A program made the translations under genes and the position numbers. Source: Isosphaeraceae bacterium (GTDB lineage: Bacteria; Planctomycetota; Planctomycetia; Isosphaerales; Isosphaeraceae). From it: a DNA stretch of 34,255 bases. The stretch spans positions 1 through 34,255 of the forward strand of contig JANXSY010000077.1 of assembly GCA_025356435.1 (NCBI GenBank), written 5' to 3'. Under the pieces are notes generated by a model. That model did not search any database. It worked only from the letters and a program-made list of their open reading frames with translations, and was not told the origin of the DNA. This document shows, piece by piece, positions 15,619 through 23,618 of this stretch. How positions within the stretch are numbered: the first letter of the stretch is position 1; the number at the start of each line of letters is the position of its first letter.

Positions 15619-18135
15619 TTAACGTCCCAATAGGGAGGCGAGGACCTTGCCCGTCGCGGTCCCGGATTTCGCCACCTCTTCGGGAGTTCCCACAGCGACG
15701 ACCCGACCGCCAGCCTCGCCAGCCTCGGGGCCGAGGTCGATCAACCAGTCCGCACAGGCCATGACGTCGGGATTGTGCTCGACGATCAAGAGGGAGTGAC
15801 CGAGAGCGAGCAGCGAGTCCAGGGCTTCGACCAGCTTGAGCGTATCGGCGGGATGGAGGCCTGTGGTCGGCTCGTCGAGGATGAAGAGAGTTTTCGGACC
15901 GGAAGATGCCCGCGCCATGGCACTCGGCGTCGATGCCAGGAAGGACGCCAGCTTGAGGCGCTGAGCTTCACCGCCCGAGAGCGTTGAGGCCGACTGGCCG
16001 AGTCGAAGATAGTCGAGGCCGACGTCGATCAACGGTCGCAGGCGGGCAAGCACTTTCGGGCGGGTCCGAAAGTGAGACAGGGTCTCACGGGCCGTCAGGT
16101 CGAGAACGTCGGAGATCGACTTCCCTCGATATTCAACCTCCAACACCTCGGCCCGATAGCGACGACCCAGGCAGTCAGGGCATCTCATCGTCACGTCGGC
16201 GAGAAATTTCATATCGACGACGAGTTGACCGATGCCCTCGCAGGTCGAACAACGCCCCTCCTCGACGTTGAAGCTGAAGCGACTCGGAGGATACTTCCGT
16301 GCTTTAGCTTCATGTGTCGCCGCGAAGGTCTTGCGGATCTCGTCGAAGGCTTTGAGGAACGTCGCCGGATTGGACCTCGGAGTCCGACCGATCGGAGACT
16401 GATCGAGCAGGAGGACGCGGTCGAGGGCATTCGCCCCGCTTAACTCCTCATATGGCAGGCCGGCGAGGGACTCACGCTCCAGAAAATGCCTCAGCGCCGG
16501 GAGGAGCGTCCCCTCGACGAGCGAACTCTTCCCCGCACCGCTCACTCCCGTCACGACGCAAAAGACGCCGAGAGGAAACGAAACGTTGATCTCTTTCAGG
16601 TTATGACCACGCGCGCCCTTGAGCATCAGATGTCCGCTCGGTGTCCGTCTCCGAACGGGGACTTTTATGCGTTTCCGTCCCGAGAGGAATTGACCCGTCA
16701 GCGATTCAGCGACCTCGCCGATCCCCTCGGGCGGCCCCTCGTAGATGACACGCCCGCCATTCTGACCGGCCCCCGGCCCGATATCGACCAAGCGATCGGC
16801 CGCCCGCATGATATCTTCATCGTGCTCGACGACGACGACGGTGTTCCCCGTGTCTCGAAGGTCGTGAACGATTTCGATCAAGCGGCCGATGTCGCGCGGG
16901 TGGAGGCCGATCGAGGGCTCGTCAAGGACGTAAAGCGTATTGACGAGCCCCGACCCGAGGGCGGAGGTCAGTGCGACGCGTCTCGACTCTCCCATCGAGA
17001 GCGAACGCGCGGGGCGATCGAGGGTCAGATAGTGGAGGCCGATCCTCATCAGATAGTCAAGTCGTTTCCGGATCGGCTCGATGGTCCGCTGGATCATCAG
17101 ATCGGCCACGTCGTGCAGTCCACCGAGAAACTTGTCCGCATCAGCGATGGTCATCGCGACGACCTCGGTGATGTCTCGCTCACCCAAACGGATGAAGCGA
17201 GCCTCGATGCGCAACCGGGTTCCGTCGCAGGTAGGGCAGGTGTTCTGAGCGGCGGCGTCGGACCGCTGTGGGTCGATTACGCGGCCGTATCCTTCGCAGG
17301 TCGGGCAAGCACCCAGCGGGCTGTTATATCGGAAGAGGCGAGGGTCGGGATCGGGCGCGTCGAGGCCGCAACTCGGGCACCTTCGCCCTCGATAAAAGGT
17401 CAACGTCTCACCGCCATCGACCACGATCCGACATCGGCCAAGGCCCTTCGAGAAGGACGTCTCGATCGAATCCAGCCTCCGTCCGAGCGACTCGGAATCA
17501 CGGACGAGTCGGTCTACGATCACCTCGATCACGCCCGACTCGGGACGGGTTACGCTCGCCTCGTCGAGCCTGACGACCTTGCCATCGACCCGAATCCTGG
17601 CGAACCCTTCGGCTCGGAACGACTCGAATAGCCCTCCGAGATCAGTTTCGTCCCGGACCTCGACGGGAAACCCGACGAGGTACCGCGTCCCGACCGGGAG
17701 GTCATCGAGCCATCTCGTCACGTGCTCCGGTCCGGCCGCATCGACGGCGGAGCCGCAGTTTCGACAGACAACCCGCCCTGCCCTCGCGAACAGGAGCCCG
17801 AGATGGTCCATGACTTCGGTCACCGTCCCCACCGTGCTCCGGCTCGCCCGCTTTCCCTGTCGCTGTCCGACCGCGATGGCCGGGGGTATCCCGTCGATTC
17901 GATCCGCGTCGGGCTTGTCGAGTCGTTCAAGGAACTGACGTGTGTAGGCCGAGAACGTCTCGATATATCGCCGTTGCCCTTCGGCATAAAGAGTGTCGAA
18001 CGCAAGCGAGCTCTTCCCCGATCCCGAAACGCCCGTCAAGACGGTCAGACGGTTCGTAGGCAGATCGAGATCAATCCCCTTGAGGTTGTGGACTCTGACT
18101 CCCCGGAGGCGGATCGGACGCGCGACGGGCTTCAT
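15619..18135 (-). CDS. UvrA-family excision repair ATPase, compact variant
   Basis: 838 residues, about 100 shorter than usual UvrA. Both ABC modules have Walker A (GVSGSGKSSLAF at 35-46 and GVSGAGKSSLVEG) and Walker B with LDEPSIGLHPRD and LDEPTTGLHPAD. The UvrB-interaction region after C124-x2-C127 is present. The zinc-module halves are CPSCG...RLFRYNSPLGACPTCEGYG, and CSTCEG...CPDCLGRRY in the second half. Between VIDPQRSDA and CPTCDGTRLRI the insertion domain of roughly 100 residues that normally contacts DNA is almost absent. The first signature motif is LSMGESRR instead of LSGGE, while the second is intact (LSGGEAQR). UvrA finds bulky lesions and loads UvrB. This copy could be a paralogue with altered damage recognition; whether a standard uvrA exists elsewhere cannot be seen, so I withhold the symbol. 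Confidence 0.85.
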   Translation of the reverse strand: MKPVARPIRLRGVRVHNLKGIDLDLPTNRLTVLTGVSGSGKSSLAFDTLYAEGQRRYIETFSAYTRQFLERLDKPDADRIDGIPPAIAVGQRQGKRASRSTVGTVTEVMDHLGLLFARAGRVVCRNCGSAVDAAGPEHVTRWLDDLPVGTRYLVGFPVEVRDETDLGGLFESFRAEGFARIRVDGKVVRLDEASVTRPESGVIEVIVDRLVRDSESLGRRLDSIETSFSKGLGRCRIVVDGGETLTFYRGRRCPSCGLDAPDPDPRLFRYNSPLGACPTCEGYGRVIDPQRSDAAAQNTCPTCDGTRLRIEARFIRLGERDITEVVAMTIADADKFLGGLHDVADLMIQRTIEPIRKRLDYLMRIGLHYLTLDRPARSLSMGESRRVALTSALGSGLVNTLYVLDEPSIGLHPRDIGRLIEIVHDLRDTGNTVVVVEHDEDIMRAADRLVDIGPGAGQNGGRVIYEGPPEGIGEVAESLTGQFLSGRKRIKVPVRRRTPSGHLMLKGARGHNLKEINVSFPLGVFCVVTGVSGAGKSSLVEGTLLPALRHFLERESLAGLPYEELSGANALDRVLLLDQSPIGRTPRSNPATFLKAFDEIRKTFAATHEAKARKYPPSRFSFNVEEGRCSTCEGIGQLVVDMKFLADVTMRCPDCLGRRYRAEVLEVEYRGKSISDVLDLTARETLSHFRTRPKVLARLRPLIDVGLDYLRLGQSASTLSGGEAQRLKLASFLASTPSAMARASSGPKTLFILDEPTTGLHPADTLKLVEALDSLLALGHSLLIVEHNPDVMACADWLIDLGPEAGEAGGRVVAVGTPEEVAKSGTATGKVLASLLGR

Positions 18136-18210
18136 GGTGCGATCCTTTTAAGGGCTCGGAAACGGAGCGACCAGGGCTATCTTCGACAACTGTCGAACAT
18201 CATTTCTTCG

Positions 18211-18239
18211 TTGACACTGGGGCTTGCCGAACTTATAGT
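18211..18239 (+). promoter_or_regulatory. Near-consensus sigma70 promoter for the kinase gene
   Basis: TTGACA (18211-18216) is followed after exactly 17 bases by TATAGT (18234-18239), eleven of twelve consensus positions. Transcription would start near 18246, giving a leader of about 145 bases to the kinase ATG. It lies in the gap between the divergent UvrA and kinase genes. Confidence 0.7.
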
Positions 18240-18390
18240 TGAGGATTCGACGCGATTGCATGCACCTTTCTCCTCGCGTCACCCATGTCGAGATCTGGCA
18301 ACAAGGGAGTGTAGCCACCGGGGATTCTCCCCAACAGTGATGCGTTACGGTCCAAGATTGACGTGGGAGAGGCCGACGGGGCCTGCCTGA

Positions 18391-21300
18391 ATGCGATCTA
18401 GCGAACCGTCCGTCACTCGATCGAGAGGTTCGATGCCCGAACGCGACCCGATGACGCCCCCAGAACGATCGTCGATGACCGGGCCGTGGAAGGCACCGGT
18501 ATCGCCGCCGATCCTCGGTTCGAGCCTTTTGATCGTTCCGCCAACAGTGCGGTCTGACTCTGGCTCGCAGGAGAGTAGCGGGGCCGTCCGAAAAGTCGAC
18601 CTCGAATCGCCTTTACCTCTGCCGAGGCCGGGGGTCCGGCTCGATTCGTTTCTCCTGGAAGAAACGATCGGAATGGGGGGCATGGGTGCAGTCTTCCGGG
18701 CTCACGACGGCCAACTCGATCGCACCGTTGCGCTCAAGATCCTCCCTCCCGATCAGGCGCGTGACCCCGAGGCGGTGCAGCGGTTCTATCAAGAGGGCCG
18801 GGCTGCCGCCAGTCTCGACCACGAGACGATCGCGCGGGTCTATTCGATCGGTCACGCGGAGAATTGCCACTATATCGCCTTCGAGTTTATCGAGGGATGC
18901 ACGATCCGCCAGCGAGTTGAACGAGACGGAATCATCTCGATCGGCGACGCGATCAATTTTACGCTGCAAATGGCCACGGCGCTGGTGCACGCTGCCGAGA
19001 GGGGCGTGGTCCATCGCGACGTGAAGCCTTCGAACATCATCATCACTCCGCAAGGCCGGGCGAAGCTCGTCGACATGGGGCTCGCCCGCCGCTTCGAACG
19101 CGGAGGCGACGCGGGCCTCACCCAGACCGGGATGACGCTGGGCACGTTCGACTATATCAGCCCTGAGCAGGCCCGAGATCCGCGGAGCGTGGATGTCAGG
19201 AGCGACCTCTACTCGCTCGGGTGTACTCTCTTTTACATGCTCGCGGGTCGTCCGCCATTCCCTGACGGCACCGTTCTCCAGAAGTTGCTCCAGCATCAGG
19301 AAGAACCTCCGCCGGATGTTCGGGCCATGAACCCGGCAGTCCCGGCCGACCTCGCTGCGATCCTCCTCAAGCTGATGGCGAAGGATCGCGACCGACGCTA
19401 TCAGACGCCCGAGCTACTCGTCCGCGACCTGCTCCTCGTCGCGGGCTCGCTCAACCTTCGCTCGCTCAGCCCCGAGGGTCTCGTCTGGATGGACGCGACG
19501 CCGCCTCCGGCCTGGGAGCGCCACCTCGTCTGGGGCATCCCCTCGCTCGCTTTCGCAGTGATTCTCGTCTTTTTGATCTGGAACGGACAGCAGGGCGAAA
19601 CGAGCCCTTCAATCTCTTTTCCTCCCGAGATTATCGGCCCGGTTCAGAAAGTGGGGAAGCCCTCTACCTTGCCGTCTCAAGCCTCCTCCCCGGCTCTCAA
19701 ACTCGAACCTACTCCTGCCGTGAAGCCCGAACCTTCAGCGCGAGCCGCTGGACGGGATGTCATCGTCAGGAAGAACGACGATCTCGGTCGTCTCCTCGCC
19801 GAATCACCTGCCGGCACAACCCTCTTGCTCGCTGACGACGGCCCTTACGATCTTCGACCAGGACCCGACCCTCTGACTCCGCGTGATCTCACGATCCGCG
19901 CGGGGATCGGGTTGAAGCCCGTGGTTCGGCTCGCGAGCGAATTCCCGAGCTCGAAAACGGTCCCGGCGCTTCTCGACCTCAAAGGCGGACGACTCTCGAT
20001 CGATGGCGTCGAATTCCATATCGATTCGGACGATCGAGACGCTCCCCTCGCGGCGATCCGCAGCCAGGATACTGCGTTATCGCTCGCGCATTGCGTCTTC
20101 CGCCAGGTCGGCACGAAGCCAGGCAAAGGTCAGACCACCGGCCTGCACCTTCGCGAAACCTCGGGGACCAGCGATTGGAAAGGTCCTGCCGAAGTCGTCG
20201 TCGATGCCTCGCACTTCGAGGGCGGCCAGCATGCGATCCTCGCCGAAGGCCCCGTCGATATCACCCTTCGAGACACGACGATTGGCGCGACACGGCTTGC
20301 CACGATCGTTGGTCTCAACAAGATCGCGACCAACCCAATGGCCGTCATTCACCTCAACCATGTGAGCCTGATTGCCGGCGAAGCCCCCGTCTTCCGATGC
20401 GTCGGAGTCTCTCCTCGGGTCCAGATGAATGATTGCGTCATCGCCCCATCGGGCGACGGCGTCGCGACGCTCGTGAGCGCTGACGATCCTTCCCGACTGG
20501 TCTGGCGAGGCCGTGATAATCTCTACGCGAGGATCGCGATTTTCTTGCAGGCGGATCGCGAGTCGACGAAACCCTTTAACGCGATTCGCGCGTTCGACAC
20601 ATGGGCCGACGATCCATCAAGCGTCCGCGAGGCGGGATCATCGCTCGTGACCGCTCGAGTCTGGTCGGACCCCAATCCGTCGCTTGCGCTCACGAATCGG
20701 CCAGCAAACCCGTCGCTCGCCTTTCGACTTCGTAAGGTCGGCAATCAGGGAGGTCCACAGGGTGCCCGCCGAGGTCCCTCAGGGGCAATCAACTCGCGGA
20801 ACGAGTTGGCGATGAATGGTGCGGTCGTTGGCGAAGCGTCTTCCGTTAACCCGTTGACCGTCAAGTCGCCAACCGATGAAGACGTTGCGGCATTTCCTGA
20901 TCCGACAGAACCCAAAGCTCGTCCCCTGGTCGTCCCGCCGGTGCCGGTGCCAATGCCGATGCCGATGCCTACCATGCGAGATCCCAACGAAGATCCCCCC
21001 GGTGAGATGCCGCCGCCGATGGAAATCGACACCGGCGAGGCGCGACCTGCCGCGACGGCCCCGACCGCCAACGAAAGCCCCTCAAAGGCACCCTCGCCGA
21101 CGAAGCCCGATGGTCCCGCGAAAGCGATCGAGCCATCAGAGCCCGTTCCATCGTCCCTCGACGGCAAACTCATCCGCACAGCGTCGCAGTTGACAGCGGC
21201 ACTCGGGCAAGTTGGCGGCCGCGGACAGACCCTGCGGCTCGCTGCGGATGCGGAGATCGAGATGTCGACTTGCCAACTCCGTGGGACTGGTTCTTGGGTC

Positions 21301-22278
21301 ATCCAGGGTGAGCCGGGTAAGACACGACCTCGGATTATCTTCCGGCCGGGCATCGACGCGGCCAAGGTCTCTGACATCTGGACCGTTTGGCTCAATATTC
21401 TTTCGGGCAGCCTGAGGTTGGAGCGGGTTGACCTCGTCTTGCCCAAGGGCAATGCTCCCCGTTCTGGAGGCTGGGGTGCGTTCGCGTTGTCGGCAGGAAC
21501 CGACCTGAGCCTGAGCGACTGCACCGTGACGATCGAGGGCTCGGTCGTTCGTTCGGCCGTGATCGTCGCCCCCGTCGGCCGCGAAGCGAACGGTTTCGGT
21601 GATGTCGAAATCGAACCGCTCACCGCCACCGTCCGACTGAGGGATAGCCTTTTCCGCGCGGGGGGAGATCTGGTCGACGTCGCGTCCGATCGGAGATTGG
21701 ACCTGGAAGTCGACAATGCCTTGGTCGCGACGGGCGGGAGTCTGCTGCACGGACATGGTCGAGCGAAGGGGATTGCCGCTGAACCGCTCAAGTTCACCCT
21801 CCGCCGCCTGACCGCTAGGGCTGAGGGTGGGTTGATCCAGCTCGGAAGCACAGCCTTAGATTCCGAGCTGCCGCAAGTTGAGGTCGTGGCCCGAGACTCG
21901 GTCTTAACAACCAATGGGAAGGGTACCCCGCTGATACAGGTCGACGGGCAAGACGACCCGGAGGGACTGCGGGACCGTGTCCGTTGGGACGGAAGCGGGG
22001 TCGCTTATCACCAGATAACGAACTACCGACGCGATCAGGTGGCGAAGCCCGGCGAGCTTCCGACATCCTTCGATCGTCCGTCGTGGGAGCTAGCGGTCGG
22101 CCGTCTCGAATCTGGCTCCAACCACGGCGTCGCGATGTTTACCGAGGACTGGCCGATCGACCGGCCCGCATGGATGGCCACGCCAGCCAACCTACGGATC
22201 AAGCCCGAAAGTGCCGCCGGCAAGAGCGGTTCGGGGACCGACTTAAGACTGATCCCCGAACCTCCCAGCCCGTCCTGA
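18391..22278 (+). CDS. Transmembrane Ser/Thr protein kinase with beta-helix-like outer regions
   Basis: 1295 residues. The Hanks-type kinase domain spans about 87-350: glycine loop IGMGGMGAVF, Lys116 in VALK, HRDVKPSN at 208-215, DMG at 228-230 in place of DFG, and GTFDYISPEQ at 251-260 before SDLYSLGC. One membrane helix at about 380-397 puts the rest outside the cytoplasm. Two regions with parallel beta-helix character follow: about 450-740 (LDLKGGRLSIDGVEF and LSLAHCVFRQ repeats) and about 960-1160 (LRLERVDLVLP, LSLSDCTVTIEGSVV). A Pro-rich linker lies between them, including PVPVPMPMPMP near 853. Such kinases phosphorylate Ser/Thr in response to an outer signal; helix repeats may bind glycans or matrix. 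The start could instead be ATG at 18433, which has a closer GAGAGG site. The kinase catalytic triad is complete apart from the conservative F-to-M change. Confidence 0.9.
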   Translation: MRSSEPSVTRSRGSMPERDPMTPPERSSMTGPWKAPVSPPILGSSLLIVPPTVRSDSGSQESSGAVRKVDLESPLPLPRPGVRLDSFLLEETIGMGGMGAVFRAHDGQLDRTVALKILPPDQARDPEAVQRFYQEGRAAASLDHETIARVYSIGHAENCHYIAFEFIEGCTIRQRVERDGIISIGDAINFTLQMATALVHAAERGVVHRDVKPSNIIITPQGRAKLVDMGLARRFERGGDAGLTQTGMTLGTFDYISPEQARDPRSVDVRSDLYSLGCTLFYMLAGRPPFPDGTVLQKLLQHQEEPPPDVRAMNPAVPADLAAILLKLMAKDRDRRYQTPELLVRDLLLVAGSLNLRSLSPEGLVWMDATPPPAWERHLVWGIPSLAFAVILVFLIWNGQQGETSPSISFPPEIIGPVQKVGKPSTLPSQASSPALKLEPTPAVKPEPSARAAGRDVIVRKNDDLGRLLAESPAGTTLLLADDGPYDLRPGPDPLTPRDLTIRAGIGLKPVVRLASEFPSSKTVPALLDLKGGRLSIDGVEFHIDSDDRDAPLAAIRSQDTALSLAHCVFRQVGTKPGKGQTTGLHLRETSGTSDWKGPAEVVVDASHFEGGQHAILAEGPVDITLRDTTIGATRLATIVGLNKIATNPMAVIHLNHVSLIAGEAPVFRCVGVSPRVQMNDCVIAPSGDGVATLVSADDPSRLVWRGRDNLYARIAIFLQADRESTKPFNAIRAFDTWADDPSSVREAGSSLVTARVWSDPNPSLALTNRPANPSLAFRLRKVGNQGGPQGARRGPSGAINSRNELAMNGAVVGEASSVNPLTVKSPTDEDVAAFPDPTEPKARPLVVPPVPVPMPMPMPTMRDPNEDPPGEMPPPMEIDTGEARPAATAPTANESPSKAPSPTKPDGPAKAIEPSEPVPSSLDGKLIRTASQLTAALGQVGGRGQTLRLAADAEIEMSTCQLRGTGSWVIQGEPGKTRPRIIFRPGIDAAKVSDIWTVWLNILSGSLRLERVDLVLPKGNAPRSGGWGAFALSAGTDLSLSDCTVTIEGSVVRSAVIVAPVGREANGFGDVEIEPLTATVRLRDSLFRAGGDLVDVASDRRLDLEVDNALVATGGSLLHGHGRAKGIAAEPLKFTLRRLTARAEGGLIQLGSTALDSELPQVEVVARDSVLTTNGKGTPLIQVDGQDDPEGLRDRVRWDGSGVAYHQITNYRRDQVAKPGELPTSFDRPSWELAVGRLESGSNHGVAMFTEDWPIDRPAWMATPANLRIKPESAAGKSGSGTDLRLIPEPPSPS

Positions 22279-22284
22279 CGTGCC

Positions 22285-22476
22285 TCACTCGACTCCAAGA
22301 TGCACGTCGTTGCCGATGGACGGCTTCATGTCCTCTCCGCAACAGCGTAAAGTCTGGTCGGGCGGGTTGCAGGAACATGGCTGAATAATCTCGATCTCCG
22401 CGCCGCACGTCTCGCAAGTAAGCCGTTGTCCGGCCGGCATGTCGCGGATCATCTCAGGTGACGCTTGCATCGCCAT
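22285..22476 (-). CDS. Desulforedoxin-like small Cys-rich metal-binding protein
   Basis: 63 residues from ATG at 22476, preceded by GAGGAGC at 22483-22489; upstream in-frame codons lack such a site. The core LTCETCGAEIEI...LRCCGEDMKP matches the desulforedoxin / rubredoxin-like pattern of C-x2-C and a later CC pair with CGxxM, which binds one metal (Fe or Zn) with four Cys. An extra C-S-C in a short insertion (PCSCNPPDQT) is not part of the usual motif and adds two possible ligands. Such domains serve in electron transfer or as small structural knuckles. The gene ends six bases from the end of the kinase gene and is convergent with it. No signal peptide. Function unknown beyond metal binding. 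Confidence 0.75.
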   Translation of the reverse strand: MAMQASPEMIRDMPAGQRLTCETCGAEIEIIQPCSCNPPDQTLRCCGEDMKPSIGNDVHLGVE

Positions 22477-22545
22477 GTTCGTGCTCCTCAATGTGAGTCC
22501 GGTCGGTCACGCAAGAGAGATAAGCAATTGCGAGGCCGAATCAGG

Positions 22546-23499
22546 TCACGGCTCGATGGCGAAGAACTCGGCGGTCTGTCGGATCGCGGGGAGAAGGTAG
22601 CTTGCGGCGGAATAGTGGCCGCAGTCAAACCACGTCATCGGCGGCTTACCCGCCTCTTCCCAGAGGGCTCGTGCGGAGCTTGGTGGGATGACCTCGTCGA
22701 CGTTTCCGGCCATCATCATCACGCGCTTCCCCTTGAGCCGATGCGCGTAGGTGAGCGGGTCGAGTGGGGCCACGACCGCGTGAAAATCTTGCTTCGAGCG
22801 GCCCGAGTCGAGCCAGAGCTTTCGATAACGTGCCGCTTCGGGCATCGTCCACATGATCTCGGGAAGGTCTCCCCCGGCGAGTAGGAATGCCGCCTGGTTG
22901 AGCATCGGGTCGTTCGCGGCAGCGAGCGCGGCGACGATGCCGCCGAGGCTAATTCCCGTCACGCCGAGCCGAGTTGCGTCGATTTCGGGTTGGTCCGCCA
23001 GCCAACTCGCCGCGCGGCGAACATCAAGGATACCCTGCCGCATCGATCCCATGGATCGCTCAACGTCGGTCGAGAGGAATCGCTTCTGGGCTCCCGGGGG
23101 ACGCCTCTCGCCATAGTATGGTAGCTTCACAAACAGGGCGGCGACTCCTCGATCGGCGAGCCTCGCTGCCATGTATCGTGAAAGGGCAAAATCAGCGCCC
23201 AGGATGTGGAGCACCACCACCCCGGGCCGCTTCCCCGGCTTGTGTGGCCGGAAATACTCGGCGTGAACCGTATTGTTTTCCTTGTCCTCCGTCTCAACAG
23301 GCGAGGGGAAACGGATCGCTGAGACGGAATAACCAGGCGTTGAACGCAGTTCTTGCCTCTCATAGGAGAACGTTGACTCAGCCATCCGAAAGAGCGCCGG
23401 AACTTCCGCCTCGCGTGGACTCGGGCGGAACCTGACCTCTCCGGTTGTGACCGGCGCGGCCTGGAAAGAAGCGATCGCGATCAAAACAAGTTGAAGCAT
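22546..23499 (-). CDS. Exported alpha/beta hydrolase (dienelactone hydrolase/acetyl-esterase type)
   Basis: 317 residues from ATG at 23499, chosen because MLQLVLIAIASFQAAPV forms a compact signal peptide; the open frame extends 48 codons upstream without leader features. The fold is an alpha/beta hydrolase: strand and oxyanion region VVVLHILGADFALSRY near 94-109, LPYYGERRPP near 126-135, nucleophile elbow GISLGG with S184, later acid in NVDEVIPPSS and catalytic His in DCGHYSAA. The YYGERRPPG segment and domain order recall acetyl xylan esterase / dienelactone hydrolase-like proteins. Expected to hydrolyse an ester outside the cytoplasm; substrate unknown. The gene is divergent from the heptosyltransferase-like gene. 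Confidence 0.85.
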   Translation of the reverse strand: MLQLVLIAIASFQAAPVTTGEVRFRPSPREAEVPALFRMAESTFSYERQELRSTPGYSVSAIRFPSPVETEDKENNTVHAEYFRPHKPGKRPGVVVLHILGADFALSRYMAARLADRGVAALFVKLPYYGERRPPGAQKRFLSTDVERSMGSMRQGILDVRRAASWLADQPEIDATRLGVTGISLGGIVAALAAANDPMLNQAAFLLAGGDLPEIMWTMPEAARYRKLWLDSGRSKQDFHAVVAPLDPLTYAHRLKGKRVMMMAGNVDEVIPPSSARALWEEAGKPPMTWFDCGHYSAASYLLPAIRQTAEFFAIEP

Positions 23500-23618
23500 G
23501 ACGATTGAGCCCCGGGCGGACGCGGTCTCGTGGCGACGAATACTGACATGGTTTGACCGCGAGTGTTGCTGTACCCTATCCGCCCGCGTCCACCTTGGGA
23601 AAGGGAGATCCCTCGCCG

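Noticed and set aside
16486..17631. A 381-codon plus-strand frame over the UvrA gene
   Set aside because: Asp/Arg-rich shadow frame opposite clear Walker and signature motifs.
20745..21914. A 389-codon minus-strand frame inside the kinase gene
   Set aside because: It is Ser/Arg/Pro-rich with no recognisable domain and lies wholly within a well-supported gene on the other strand, a common effect of GC-rich codon use.
22501..22884. Plus-strand frames across the alpha/beta hydrolase region
   Set aside because: They run opposite the hydrolase gene, which has clear catalytic motifs, and their translations are Arg-rich shadows typical of high-GC DNA.
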